Shown piece after piece: positions 7,329-14,760 of a stretch of 34,226 nucleotides of DNA (positions within the stretch are counted from its first letter, which is position 1; every line of letters starts with the position of its first letter). The stretch is from a bacterium. GTDB lineage: Bacteria > Patescibacteriota > Saccharimonadia > CAILAD01 > GCA-016700035. Location: the NCBI GenBank assembly GCA_020854115.1, contig JADZGC010000019.1:1-34226 (forward strand), in the 5' to 3' direction. The notes beneath the pieces were generated by a model that saw only the letters and a list, made by a program, of their open reading frames with translations, made no database searches and was not told the origin of the DNA. A program made the translations under genes and the position numbers.

Positions 7329-7942
7329 ATGCCAATCATTATCGCTGAGGTCAAAACTCAGTCACCTTTCGGATTTTGCGCCAAGCAAAGTTGGGACGAG
7401 CTTTTTGTATTCGCAAACACTTACGGTGATTGGCTTTCGATCCATACCGATCCCCGCTGGGGCGGCTCGCTTGAGCTTATTCGCAAAGCACGATCACTGA
7501 CAGGTAAGCCAATTCTCACCAAAGGCATCCATGCTACCGATAGCGACATAGTGAATGCACTTGCTACAGGGGCCGACTATGTATTAGTGGTATGCAGATT
7601 ACCAAAAATACACCTAGAGAAATGCCTCATCTAACCAAATTCGATCACTGAGCTTAAGACTCTTCCACAAGACACAAAGGCCGTTTGGAACGCCCATGAT
7701 TTGAATAGCAGCTTAGCCAAAACAGAAACATTTAAACAGGCACGAGAGGCCTTTGATGGCTGGCTGTGTCGGGCAAGTTTTATTAAAGCCACCGATGATA
7801 TCATGCCCGCACAGAGGCTGTACTCATAGGCGAGCACTTTATTGATTGCATACATTCAATAAAGATGAAGCAGGTACTTGGTGCGGATGAGAGGAGCGTT
7901 CGCTTGCGCTCACATTTCGCATCGTGCTCGAAGAAAACATAA
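7329..7942 (+). pseudogene. Broken indole-3-glycerol-phosphate-synthase-like (TrpC-type barrel) gene
   Basis: The first 101 codons encode the start of a TIM barrel like indole-3-glycerol phosphate synthase: IAEVKTQSPFGF (as IAEIKxxSP, with the catalytic Lys), LSIHTDPRWGGSLELI, KPILTKGIH and ATGADYVLVV. A TAA at 7632 interrupts it, possibly from a GAA codon by one change. The same frame then stays protein-like for 60 codons (ITELKTLPQDTKAVWNAHDL, GWLCRASFIKATDDIMP). One missing base near 7810 shifts into the frame reading EAVLIGEHFIDCIHSIK, which suits the final strand and phosphate-binding helix of the barrel. That frame runs through the 18-bp tRNA-Leu fragment at 7878 to a TAA at 7940-7942; the native stop was probably near 7860. 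No other trp gene is present in the window, so the original role need not have been tryptophan synthesis. Confidence 0.7.
7878..7895 (-). repeat. 18-bp direct repeat of the tRNA-Leu(CAG) 3' end
   Basis: Identical to 8039-8056, the CCA end and 3' acceptor strand of the tRNA-Leu(CAG). It is in the same orientation as the tRNA, about 160 bp downstream of it, and overlaps the extended frame of the IGPS-like pseudogene. This is a shorter version of the duplication seen at tRNA-Leu(GAG). It may be an att remnant of a very small or mostly deleted insertion. Confidence 0.55.
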
Positions 7943-7972
7943 GTAAACTTAGTTTTTCTTCTGTGCGCGAGC
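7926..7972. repeat. Interrupted inverted repeat between tRNA fragment and tRNA
   Basis: GCTCG-AAGAAAA (7926-7937) pairs with TTTTCTT and CGAGC (7954-7960 and 7968-7972), and AAG-TAAA-CTT forms the centre. A wider, weaker symmetry continues outward: 7981-8008 read on the minus strand resembles the tRNA-Leu 3' end in inverted orientation (TATGAGCAGACTCGAAACC). The segment 7878-8043 is therefore an imperfect palindrome built around tRNA-like arms. Confidence 0.4.
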
Positions 7973-8003
7973 TCCACGAACCTTAGGTTTCGAGTCTGCT
8001 CAT

Positions 8004-8043
8004 ACCAACTTCAAACGCCCCTTACGGGGCGCCTGAAGTTGGT
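8004..8043 (-). terminator. Hairpin at the 3' end of tRNA-Leu(CAG), probable terminator
   Basis: The inner stem CGCCCC/GGGGCG (8016-8021 and 8026-8031, loop of four) is followed on the minus strand by TTTGAA. Outer arms of ten perfect bases (8004-8013 and 8034-8043) extend it, and the outer arm includes the encoded CCA of the tRNA. The trailer can therefore base-pair with the tRNA 3' end, which could affect 3' processing. The T-run is short, so termination strength is uncertain. Confidence 0.5.
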
Positions 8044-8126
8044 GCGGATGAGAGGACTCGAACCTCCACGGGGTTGCCCCCACTGGCACCTGAAGCCAGC
8101 GTGTATACCAATTTCACCACATCCGC
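8040..8126 (-). tRNA. tRNA-Leu, anticodon CAG
   Basis: An 87-nt class II tRNA. The acceptor stem GCGGATG pairs with CATCCGC, followed by A and an encoded CCA. The anticodon stem CTGGC/GCCAG closes loop TTCAGGT, giving anticodon CAG (reads CUG). The variable arm GGGGGCAACCCC and T-arm GGTTCGAGTCC are clear. It begins 10 nt after the stop codon of the solute-binding-protein gene and has no promoter of its own that I can see, so it is probably cut from that mRNA. Confidence 0.95.
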
Positions 8127-8136
8127 AAAAGAAACT

Positions 8137-9867
8137 TTATTTTTTTGACTTAATAGGTGCCTGTTCGGTCGATAATGCCCACTGTGTCACTCCACGCAAC
8201 CGATCAGACGGGGAGCTAAGATTGCCACGTGTCACTCCCGACAAATCAACGGTATGAGCATACAGGTAATATGGTGAGTATAGCAAGAGCGCCGGTGTAT
8301 CATTAGCCCATAATTTTGTCCACTCAGCATACTTCTGATCTCTGTAGGCTGGGTCTTTTGCAATACGAGCTTGCTCGAGAAGTGTGTCGGCTTGCGCGTT
8401 CTTATATACCGACAGATTTAATCCTGGGTCGGCAGCCTGTGACGAATGCCAAAAGCTATATACATCACTGTCACCACTCAAGTCCTGCCCATAGAGCAGT
8501 ATGTCATATTGACGAGGGCGAATGTACTCTTGCTGCAAAGTGTATGTATCAACGAGAATAACATCGACCGGCACACCTACATTGCGCCACTTCTCACTCA
8601 GGGCATTGGCTACGGCTGGGTATTGGCCGGCATTTGCCGTCACGAGCTTTAAGCGCTGAGAGAATTTATTCGTCAGTGCTGCGCGAGCATCGTCTGGCGA
8701 ATAAGCAAGTCGAGGAGCTTGGTTTGTAAAGCCCGGATATCCAACTGGGATCGGATAATGTACAGCATTGCCCTGACCCTTGAGTATATCATGCACGATT
8801 TGATTGCGATCAATCGCTCGCCCCAAAGCCTGACGTGTGCCGGTCTCACTCAGGCCCTGACGAGAGGCATTGAAATACACCCCGACATAGGCCGGCAAAC
8901 GGTACGTATCAACCTTCAGCTCTGCAAACTTCTCGATATCATCAATGCGATCAGCACCAACATTTGCTATGCCGTCGAGTTGCTGTTTTGCGTACGCGTC
9001 GATAGCACTTTGTACATCGTCAAATTGCCGAAATTCAATGCGGTCTAATAGTGGCTCACCAGCAAAATACTCTGGGTTTTGCCTTAGTGCCACGACATCA
9101 GAATTCGCTTCGAGCTCCTCGAGAATAAAGGGTCCCGTGCCGTTTGGCCGACGATTGAAGTCGTCCAGACGAAGCTGTGACTGCTTGACTCCGCGCAAAC
9201 TATGCTCAGGAAGAATCCCGACCTGGGACAAGGCACTAAAGAAGTCGCTATAGCTGGCTGGCAACTGAAATTGCACGGTGTGTTCGTCAATAGCGTTTAT
9301 AACTACCTTATCCCAACTTGCCGCCAAGACCGAGCGGGCATCTGGGGACTGTACAGTACGAAACGTAAAATCCACATCCTCTGCCGAGAATCGCTCACCA
9401 TCATGCCAGCGCACATCACGACGCAAGACAAATGTATACGTACGTTTGTCGGCGGATACTGTCCATGACTCCGCAAGATCCGGTGTCACTACACCTGATG
9501 GTGCACGTCGTATCAATCTGGAGTACACAAGCTCAGCAACATCGGCGGTAGCTGAGTTATCAATATACAAAGGATTTACCTGGCGTACACGACCAATAAT
9601 TGCCTCTCGATACACACCACCCGCCTTCGGGACATCATGTAACCACAATCGATCTAGGCCGCGATACTGAATCCACACGCCACCCAGGCAAATCACAATG
9701 ACTGCCATCCAGGCTGCAAACTGCCAACGCATCAGGCCTAGCTTTCGCCATGCCCCATAGATATGACGATTCACATAATTTCGTAACCATGTGCGACTAA
9801 CCTTCAGTCGTTTTGATAACGCACGACGGAAATGATGCCAGCGAAATGAAAAGTAATTTGGCTTCAT
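8137..9867 (-). CDS. Membrane-anchored family 5 solute-binding protein (peptide/oligo-peptide type)
   Basis: A 576-aa protein: very basic cytoplasmic tail (1-45), one membrane helix (about 50-66), then a full SBP_bac_5 domain. Family signatures: GGVYREAIIGRVRQVNPLY at the domain start, VTPDLAESWTVSADKRTYTF, then RWHDGERFSAEDVDFTF (the usual LRxxvkFHDGxpxtAeDV region), NGTGPFIL, and PRQYDILLYG near the C-terminus. Such proteins bind peptides or other ligands outside the membrane and hand them to an ABC permease. No permease or ATPase gene is nearby, and the anchor is a helix, not a lipobox Cys. It lies 21 bp after secG, on the same strand, and just before tRNA-Leu(CAG), so it is probably the last protein gene of the unit starting at 10470. 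Confidence 0.85.
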   Translation of the reverse strand: MKPNYFSFRWHHFRRALSKRLKVSRTWLRNYVNRHIYGAWRKLGLMRWQFAAWMAVIVICLGGVWIQYRGLDRLWLHDVPKAGGVYREAIIGRVRQVNPLYIDNSATADVAELVYSRLIRRAPSGVVTPDLAESWTVSADKRTYTFVLRRDVRWHDGERFSAEDVDFTFRTVQSPDARSVLAASWDKVVINAIDEHTVQFQLPASYSDFFSALSQVGILPEHSLRGVKQSQLRLDDFNRRPNGTGPFILEELEANSDVVALRQNPEYFAGEPLLDRIEFRQFDDVQSAIDAYAKQQLDGIANVGADRIDDIEKFAELKVDTYRLPAYVGVYFNASRQGLSETGTRQALGRAIDRNQIVHDILKGQGNAVHYPIPVGYPGFTNQAPRLAYSPDDARAALTNKFSQRLKLVTANAGQYPAVANALSEKWRNVGVPVDVILVDTYTLQQEYIRPRQYDILLYGQDLSGDSDVYSFWHSSQAADPGLNLSVYKNAQADTLLEQARIAKDPAYRDQKYAEWTKLWANDTPALLLYSPYYLYAHTVDLSGVTRGNLSSPSDRLRGVTQWALSTEQAPIKSKK

Positions 9868-9888
9868 AGATAAGGCTCTTGCGAGATG

Positions 9889-10107
9889 CTAGGCAAGCAA
9901 GAGACGAGTTATCAAACTCCCAGCGAATATTAATCCCAACACAATCGTCACCGTAAAGAGCGATCGCTCAATACCCCGCTTCGAACGATACGAGTTACTC
10001 GATCCGCCATACGCCTGGCCGAGACCACTCCCCTGATTCTGTAGGAGCACTACCAAGATAAGTAGGCACGAGCTCACAACAATAATGACATTGATAACAC
10101 CTAACAT
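9889..10107 (-). CDS. secG: Preprotein translocase subunit SecG
   Basis: A 72-aa protein with the SecG layout: a first membrane helix (about 4-22), the short cytosolic loop VLLQNQGSGLGQAYGG with the conserved Gln/Gly-rich motif, and a second helix (about 50-70). SecG associates with SecYE and assists SecA-driven export. The gene starts 3 bp after the holin-like gene and is followed by the solute-binding-protein gene, so the three are probably co-transcribed. The length is normal for the family. Confidence 0.9.
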   Translation of the reverse strand: MLGVINVIIVVSSCLLILVVLLQNQGSGLGQAYGGSSNSYRSKRGIERSLFTVTIVLGLIFAGSLITRLLLA

Positions 10108-10110
10108 ACG

Positions 10111-10470
10111 CTACGTCGTCTCCTCCCGCTGGAAGAGTGATGAAAACAAGTAGTTTACCAACCAAACAATGATAACGGCACCAACTGCACTCGAGAGCTT
10201 AGTAACTTGAAAGCGTGGGTAGAAAAAACTCGTCACATACAGCATCGCAGCATTCACGAACAACATAAAGATCCCCATCGTCAGGACGATTGCCGGCAAG
10301 CTAAGTAGCACGACAAGTGGACGTACTAGTGCATTGACGATACCAAATACGAGCGCGGCAATAATCAGTACGCCAATCTTGTCACCGTACCCTATTCCAG
10401 AGAATAGCTGCGCCGAAACCCACAAACCAACGAAATTTACTAGCCAAGCAAAGAGAATTCGCTTCAACAT
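10111..10470 (-). CDS. Four-helix membrane protein, phage holin superfamily IV-like
   Basis: A 119-aa protein made almost entirely of four hydrophobic helices (about 4-24, 31-50, 56-83 and 91-112) with the typical middle NALVRPLVVLLSLPA and TMGIFMLFVNAAMLY. This is the Phage_holin_4_2 type (mycobacterial four-TMS holin family), common as a chromosomal housekeeping membrane protein; the holin name does not prove lysis. TATAAT lies ten bases before the ATG, giving a leader of only a few bases. It starts a probable unit with secG, the solute-binding protein and tRNA-Leu(CAG). Confidence 0.8.
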   Translation of the reverse strand: MLKRILFAWLVNFVGLWVSAQLFSGIGYGDKIGVLIIAALVFGIVNALVRPLVVLLSLPAIVLTMGIFMLFVNAAMLYVTSFFYPRFQVTKLSSAVGAVIIVWLVNYLFSSLFQREETT

Positions 10471-10480
10471 AACAGGAGTT

Positions 10481-10486
10481 ATTATA
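10481..10486 (-). promoter_or_regulatory. -10 box of the holin-like/secG unit
   Basis: TATAAT on the minus strand, ten bases before the ATG at 10470. It lies between the small basic protein gene and the holin-like gene. Confidence 0.55.
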
Positions 10487-10490
10487 GCAA

Positions 10491-10658
10491 TTAGCGAGTT
10501 TTTTTTCTAGTTTTCGCGGTATCCCCACCTACAAGCCGCGCTAGCGTAAACACACTCTTGCCAGATACTCGCATGCGCTTTTTAGCACTGCGCTTCCGGT
10601 CTCGCGCGAATGCCCGCGTAAGAGTACGTCCCAGTTGTGATTTTTTTGTATGTGCCAT
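10491..10658 (-). CDS. Small highly basic protein downstream of uvrC
   Basis: A 55-aa protein, MAHTKKSQLGRTLT at the start, with about one third Lys/Arg and an RDRKRSAKKR run; it ends in TAKTRKKTR. It is likely to bind nucleic acid or the ribosome, but matches no ribosomal protein I know. The start is set by a good Shine-Dalgarno sequence (AGAGGA, seven bases before the ATG) that overlaps the uvrC stop codon. A longer reading frame through the uvrC end is therefore rejected. The 10-nt gap to uvrC suggests translational coupling. Confidence 0.6.
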   Translation of the reverse strand: MAHTKKSQLGRTLTRAFARDRKRSAKKRMRVSGKSVFTLARLVGGDTAKTRKKTR

Positions 10659-10668
10659 CAGAATTCCT

Positions 10669-12132
10669 CTAAATATGTTGTTTGATAATTTTTGCCTTAC
10701 TCGGTCCGACGACCTCAGCAATCGCATCTTCATCAGCATTGGATAGGGCGCGTGTGCTCCCGAAATGGCGTATCAACCTCTTCCGTGTGGCTGGACCAAC
10801 CCCTGGAACTGTGTCTAGTACACTTGTCTTGGTACGTGAATCACGCACAGAGGTATGATAGCTCACCGCAAATCGATGCGCTTCATCGCGTATCCGCTGT
10901 AGTAGCTGCAATGTTTTACTGGTATGCGGCAGCGATATGATGCGAAACCCACCATCAATCCGCTCTTCCTGACGAGCTCGGGCGGCTTGCTTCTGTATAG
11001 GCATATCTACCACTCGTTGCACAATTTCTTCGTGTCGCTTAGCCAGCCCTATGGCCGGAATGCGCACGCCGAGCTCATCGAGCACTTCGGTCGCGGCCGC
11101 TAACTGGCCCTTGCCGCCATCGATAATTATGAGATCCGGCATCGCCCAATCAGTGTGTCGACCAGAAAATCGCCGACGCATGGTTTCTGCCATCATCGCG
11201 AAATCATTCGGTCCCCTCGAGCGCATCTTAAATTTCCGGTATTCACTCTGATGCGGTGTCCCATTTGTAAATACCACCATACTCGATACCGCATCCCCAC
11301 CCTGAAAGTTAGAGATATCATAGCACTCGAGTCGCTTCGGCAATCGTTGCAAGCCAATGCGCTCAGCTAAGCCGGTGAGCGCCTGGTCCGTTGTAATGTC
11401 AAAGGTTTCTTGCGCCCCAAATATCATTTTCTTAGAAAGTGCACGTAGCGCAAGATATTGATCTCGCAGGTGTGCGGCCTGCTCATACTGTTGTGCCTTC
11501 GACGCCTTCTCCATTGCTCGCTCGAGCTCGAGGATCAATTTCTGACTGCGACCTTCCAGCACCATAACAAGGCGTCGGATATTCGTGCGATACTCACGTT
11601 TTGATATGTTTGGAGCTGGCGCAACCCCTATCTGATACTCAAGAGCTGACCGTGCTACTAAGCGTGAGTTCGAAAAATACGGAAAAATCCGACGCAAGTA
11701 CCGCAACGCTTCTCGTACCATTACTGTAGAGATAAATGGTCCGAAATATCGTGCACCATCATCGCTGGGTCGGCGCTGTATCGACACCTTTGGGAAATCA
11801 TCCTGCATGCTGACGCGCACATAACTAAAATTCTTATCATCTTTGTCGCGCACATTATACAGTGGTTTATAACGCTTAATGAGCTCGGCTTCGAGGAATA
11901 GCGCCTCTACCTCACTCCCTGTCACAATCCAGTCAATACTGGCGATATTACTCACCAAGATTGGCGTCTTTATGTCGGCATGTTTTTTCGTAAAGTACGA
12001 ACGCACTCGTCGCTTGAGCTGTGAAGCTTTACCGACATAAATTATCACCCCAGCAATATCCCTATACAAATACACGCCGGGGTCCGATGGGAGCTCAGCG
12101 AGGCGTGCTTTGAGATGTAGTGGCGCTGTCAT
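10669..12132 (-). CDS. uvrC: UvrABC excinuclease subunit C
   Basis: A 487-aa protein with all UvrC parts in order. The GIY-YIG nuclease domain (about 8-90, PGVYLYRDIAGVIIYVGKA) makes the 3' cut. A UVR motif (about 190-225, KASKAQQYEQAAHLRDQ) binds UvrB. The RNase H-like 5' nuclease domain (about 270-400) has ECYDISNFQG, then LIIIDGGKGQL, with the expected acidic residues. A tandem helix-hairpin-helix (VPGVGPATRKRL, then VVGPSKAKIIKQ) binds DNA at the C-terminus. It is shorter than E. coli UvrC (610 aa) but lacks no domain. ATG 12132 is chosen over an upstream in-frame start because TATAAT lies six bases before it. It is followed by the small basic protein gene. uvrA and uvrB are elsewhere in this window. 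Confidence 0.95.
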   Translation of the reverse strand: MTAPLHLKARLAELPSDPGVYLYRDIAGVIIYVGKASQLKRRVRSYFTKKHADIKTPILVSNIASIDWIVTGSEVEALFLEAELIKRYKPLYNVRDKDDKNFSYVRVSMQDDFPKVSIQRRPSDDGARYFGPFISTVMVREALRYLRRIFPYFSNSRLVARSALEYQIGVAPAPNISKREYRTNIRRLVMVLEGRSQKLILELERAMEKASKAQQYEQAAHLRDQYLALRALSKKMIFGAQETFDITTDQALTGLAERIGLQRLPKRLECYDISNFQGGDAVSSMVVFTNGTPHQSEYRKFKMRSRGPNDFAMMAETMRRRFSGRHTDWAMPDLIIIDGGKGQLAAATEVLDELGVRIPAIGLAKRHEEIVQRVVDMPIQKQAARARQEERIDGGFRIISLPHTSKTLQLLQRIRDEAHRFAVSYHTSVRDSRTKTSVLDTVPGVGPATRKRLIRHFGSTRALSNADEDAIAEVVGPSKAKIIKQHI

Positions 12133-12138
12133 ACATGC

Positions 12139-12144
12139 ATTATA
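12139..12144 (-). promoter_or_regulatory. -10 box of uvrC (leaderless)
   Basis: TATAAT on the minus strand with six bases (GCATGT) before the uvrC ATG. The mRNA would begin at or beside the start codon. Confidence 0.7.
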
Positions 12145-12156
12145 CGGGAAATCTAC

Positions 12157-12185
12157 TTGATTTTTGAATCTATTTGTTGTAGTAT
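12157..12185 (+). promoter_or_regulatory. -35/-10 promoter of the small GC-rich ORF
   Basis: TTGATT (12157-12162), a 17-bp spacer, then TAGTAT (12180-12185): the clearest two-box promoter in the window. The leader of about 65 nt includes a near-perfect hairpin (GGTGTGAC with GTCACGCC, about 12203-12231) and a full Shine-Dalgarno. This differs from the leaderless promoters of the neighbours. Confidence 0.6.
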
Positions 12186-12256
12186 TCAGCATCATTCACC
12201 TCGGTGTGACCGTTAAAAATCGAGTCACGCCACGATCTGAGAAGAAAGGAGGTGAA

Positions 12257-12565
12257 ATGAGCACCTCACCGGAAGTCGCTGCCTTCATCATGCAGCTCAA
12301 GGAGCCCATTCCCGACGCCCTCGTGGCGTATCTGTCCAGGTGTCGAGAAGTGGCCGCCATCGAGGATCGGGGCACCACCCCCAATCCATCGCTAGTCCAC
12401 GAACTGCGACGCGCAGCCGACATCCTGAAGACGAGTCACGGCTACACGCCAGAGACACTCGAACTGCTCGCCGACAACTACGACGAGATCCACGACGCAA
12501 TTCTGGCCGAATTCATGCCGCCCTCGAATCCACCGAGTTCCAAGGCAAGCATGGAGGCAGCCTGA
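12257..12565 (+). CDS. Small protein of unknown function, GC-rich, foreign-looking
   Basis: A 102-aa acidic protein, predicted mainly helical (PEVAAFIMQLKEPIPDALVA, then VHELRRAADILKT and LELLADNYDEIHDAILAEF), with a disordered Pro/Ser tail. I recognise no domain. The start is certain: AAGGAGGTGA lies directly before the ATG, the strongest ribosome site in the window. Its base composition is visibly more GC-rich than that of neighbouring genes and its codons favour C or G at the third position. Together with a classical promoter and long leader this suggests transfer from another genome. It lies alone on the + strand between uvrC and the propeller gene and is followed by a two-way hairpin terminator. 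Confidence 0.65.
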   Translation: MSTSPEVAAFIMQLKEPIPDALVAYLSRCREVAAIEDRGTTPNPSLVHELRRAADILKTSHGYTPETLELLADNYDEIHDAILAEFMPPSNPPSSKASMEAA

Positions 12566-12587
12566 CATGGCTTCAGAACCACAAACA

Positions 12588-12630
12588 AAGCCTCTTGATT
12601 AGTGCGCTGATGCGGCAAACCAAGAGGCTT
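12588..12630. terminator. Bidirectional hairpin between convergent genes
   Basis: AAGCCTCTTG (12588-12597) and CAAGAGGCTT (12621-12630) pair perfectly over ten bases around a 23-nt loop. It separates the + ORF ending at 12565 from the minus gene ending at 12639 and can serve both. The following T-runs are short and broken on either strand. Confidence 0.55.
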
Positions 12631-12638
12631 TCATACGT

Positions 12639-14696
12639 TTATTGACTCGTGAAGCACCACCCAACCATACACCGCACACGAACTTTGACCGCCGCAGGTA
12701 TCCCCATAATTGCCGTGTCTTTCTCCGGTACAACCGCCAAAGTATAGCGCTCATCATGCCAAATAGCTGGCAGGCCTAGGTGCCCAAAGCCACCAAAGCT
12801 CACTTCCCGTTGCTCTCCCGAAACGATTGCTAACTTTTGTTCTTTCATATGCTTACTCTCATCGCGCCCATAGATCACGAAACGCTTCGCTCCTCCTGGT
12901 GCCTGCCAACGCAACCGCATCAACCATCCACCTTTGAGTAAATCAAAAGTCGTCTGTACTGTCGGATTAGCAACCGCACCAGCTGGTAGCCCCTGTACAT
13001 CCTGCTGTGAGGTGGCCGCGAAGCTGTCTTGCGTAAAGATATTTGCGCTACAGGTTGACTGAGCAAGTATTTGCTTCTGATACTGCTCGAGTATCGGCCG
13101 AGCCGTTGCTGGATCGTAGCCAAAGGCTCGAATTTGATCATCACTGATCTGACTAGCATCTATTTGGGCTAATGAAACTCCAACCCTTTGCTGTAGTGCT
13201 TGCATCTCGGGCGTAAGCTTGATATCTGGGCACCCAGGGACCGCGAGCGAAGTAGACTGTTGAGTGTACTGCCACTGTGCAACGTACCGGCGTACAGTTG
13301 CCGGATCGTAGCCAAAAGCTCGAATTTGATCATCACTTATCTTCGACCAATCCACCTGCGACAACGGCATGCCAAGCAGCCTTTCTATCTCATCAATTGG
13401 TATTGGCGCTTGCGCAATCGTACCAGTATTTGGACCGACACCCCCGCCAGGCACAACGCCCGGCTGAACCGCGACTGGCACGGGCTGCATAGCCGGAAAA
13501 TCAACGGTCGCTATCTCCCAACGTGATCCCGGGATTGCCGTACGGGCTAGCTCGGATGCACTACCATCACGCCCAATCGCATAGACAAACCGCTGACTCG
13601 CTCCGTTCGCGCCGGATACGACACCATCAATGTACATCCTGGTAGCAGCAGCGTTAAACCTCAACTGATATAGCGTTGTCTGAAGAGGTATATAGCCAGC
13701 CCCTCCTGATTGTTCGAACTGCTTTTTCGTTACGTTGTATACATAGATACGATTCGGATTTGCTACGCACTGAGCGCCGCTCGGGCATCCAGTGGTAACA
13801 AGCATGAATTCCTTCCCTGGAGCTGATCGTATACCAACCGGCTGGGCACCGATCTCAAGCTGTGTCGCTTGACCGCTAACATTCATACTCAATAATTGCC
13901 AGCGTCCTCCAGCCACACCCACCGTGAAGAATGTATCGCCAATTTGCTCAATCTGTTGAGCCTCGGGGGCACTAGGTACCACCGAGAAATCCATACCCGA
14001 GAACTGGCCGATGTCTTGCTGTGACAAGCTCGATACATCTAACGCTAGTACAGTCCCGCGCGCATTCAAGACAACGAACGCACTAGCCCGTCCGATCCCC
14101 CAACGAGTGACTCTATAATCGTTGGTGAATGTCTTTTGTGACAGCACCCGACCTGATGATGCCTCAACACTCTGCAGTCGCGATCCATCGGCAGAAATCA
14201 CTAGTAAGCGGTTAATTTCTGGCGCAGCATAGAGCCGTGCGCCACTACCGACCCCTTGCATAAATCCTCGAAACTTACCTGTTGCAGCATCAAAGCTAGC
14301 CAAAGACTGGCCATCAGCCAGATTTCCTCCTGCACAGGCGCGCACCGACGCATACACTACCTTATTAGCACCAAAAACCGCCATGTCATCTAGATACGCG
14401 CGGGGCTGAGAGCTAGCACACCCTGCTAGTGTCGGCATGGTTACAGATATTTGGGCTACGATTGCATTACTAGCCGGGTCAATCACCTGCACACCATTAC
14501 GAAAGCCGCCATGCACATCAGCAACTACGATGATCGCATCAGTAAACTGCTGAGCGCGCAATGCAAAAATACCTATCGTACCGATAACTGTTAGTGACAA
14601 AATGACAATTAGTGGCCAGTGCGCACTAGCTTTTTTTATACGTTTTATCACTACGGGAGCCACTCTTGCCTTATGAGTACTAAATGAGCGCATCAT
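12639..14696 (-). CDS. Large membrane-anchored extracytoplasmic protein, propeller-like, with a duplicated motif
   Basis: A 685-aa protein: basic tail (1-27), one membrane helix (about 28-48), then an exported region. Residues 50-410 are rich in beta strands with repeated patterns of a bound value and its update (VQVIDPASNAIVAQI, LASFDAATGKFRGF), as in YVTN/WD-type propeller proteins. Two copies of a helical motif follow at about 445-480 and 512-547, sharing ISDDQIRAFGYDPAT and flanked by Ser-x-x-Asp and Gln-rich segments. A C-terminal beta domain (about 585-685) resembles a fibronectin-type fold, and Cys pairs (CMVGWC) suggest disulfides. The role is unknown; surface binding or sensing is plausible. 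It precedes no obvious operon partner; the GH16 gene upstream on the same strand ends 64 bp before it. Confidence 0.65.
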   Translation of the reverse strand: MMRSFSTHKARVAPVVIKRIKKASAHWPLIVILSLTVIGTIGIFALRAQQFTDAIIVVADVHGGFRNGVQVIDPASNAIVAQISVTMPTLAGCASSQPRAYLDDMAVFGANKVVYASVRACAGGNLADGQSLASFDAATGKFRGFMQGVGSGARLYAAPEINRLLVISADGSRLQSVEASSGRVLSQKTFTNDYRVTRWGIGRASAFVVLNARGTVLALDVSSLSQQDIGQFSGMDFSVVPSAPEAQQIEQIGDTFFTVGVAGGRWQLLSMNVSGQATQLEIGAQPVGIRSAPGKEFMLVTTGCPSGAQCVANPNRIYVYNVTKKQFEQSGGAGYIPLQTTLYQLRFNAAATRMYIDGVVSGANGASQRFVYAIGRDGSASELARTAIPGSRWEIATVDFPAMQPVPVAVQPGVVPGGGVGPNTGTIAQAPIPIDEIERLLGMPLSQVDWSKISDDQIRAFGYDPATVRRYVAQWQYTQQSTSLAVPGCPDIKLTPEMQALQQRVGVSLAQIDASQISDDQIRAFGYDPATARPILEQYQKQILAQSTCSANIFTQDSFAATSQQDVQGLPAGAVANPTVQTTFDLLKGGWLMRLRWQAPGGAKRFVIYGRDESKHMKEQKLAIVSGEQREVSFGGFGHLGLPAIWHDERYTLAVVPEKDTAIMGIPAAVKVRVRCMVGWCFTSQ

Positions 14697-14760
14697 ATTC
14701 TCACAATTTTAAGGCATCGACGATAATATTTCTCAAGGTTACTAGACCTAATGTCTATGC

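Noticed and set aside
10111-10470. Prophage lysis gene for the holin-like protein
   Set aside because: No other phage genes are nearby, and this family is common as an ordinary chromosomal membrane protein.
10491-10658. Ribosomal protein (bS21- or L32-like) for the small basic protein
   Set aside because: It is basic and short, but I see none of the conserved residues or Cys motifs of those families.
12920-13159. Repeat of the tRNA-fragment or att type elsewhere in the window
   Set aside because: Similar DNA stretches near 13120 and 13315 are the coding duplication inside the propeller-like protein, not insertion-site repeats.
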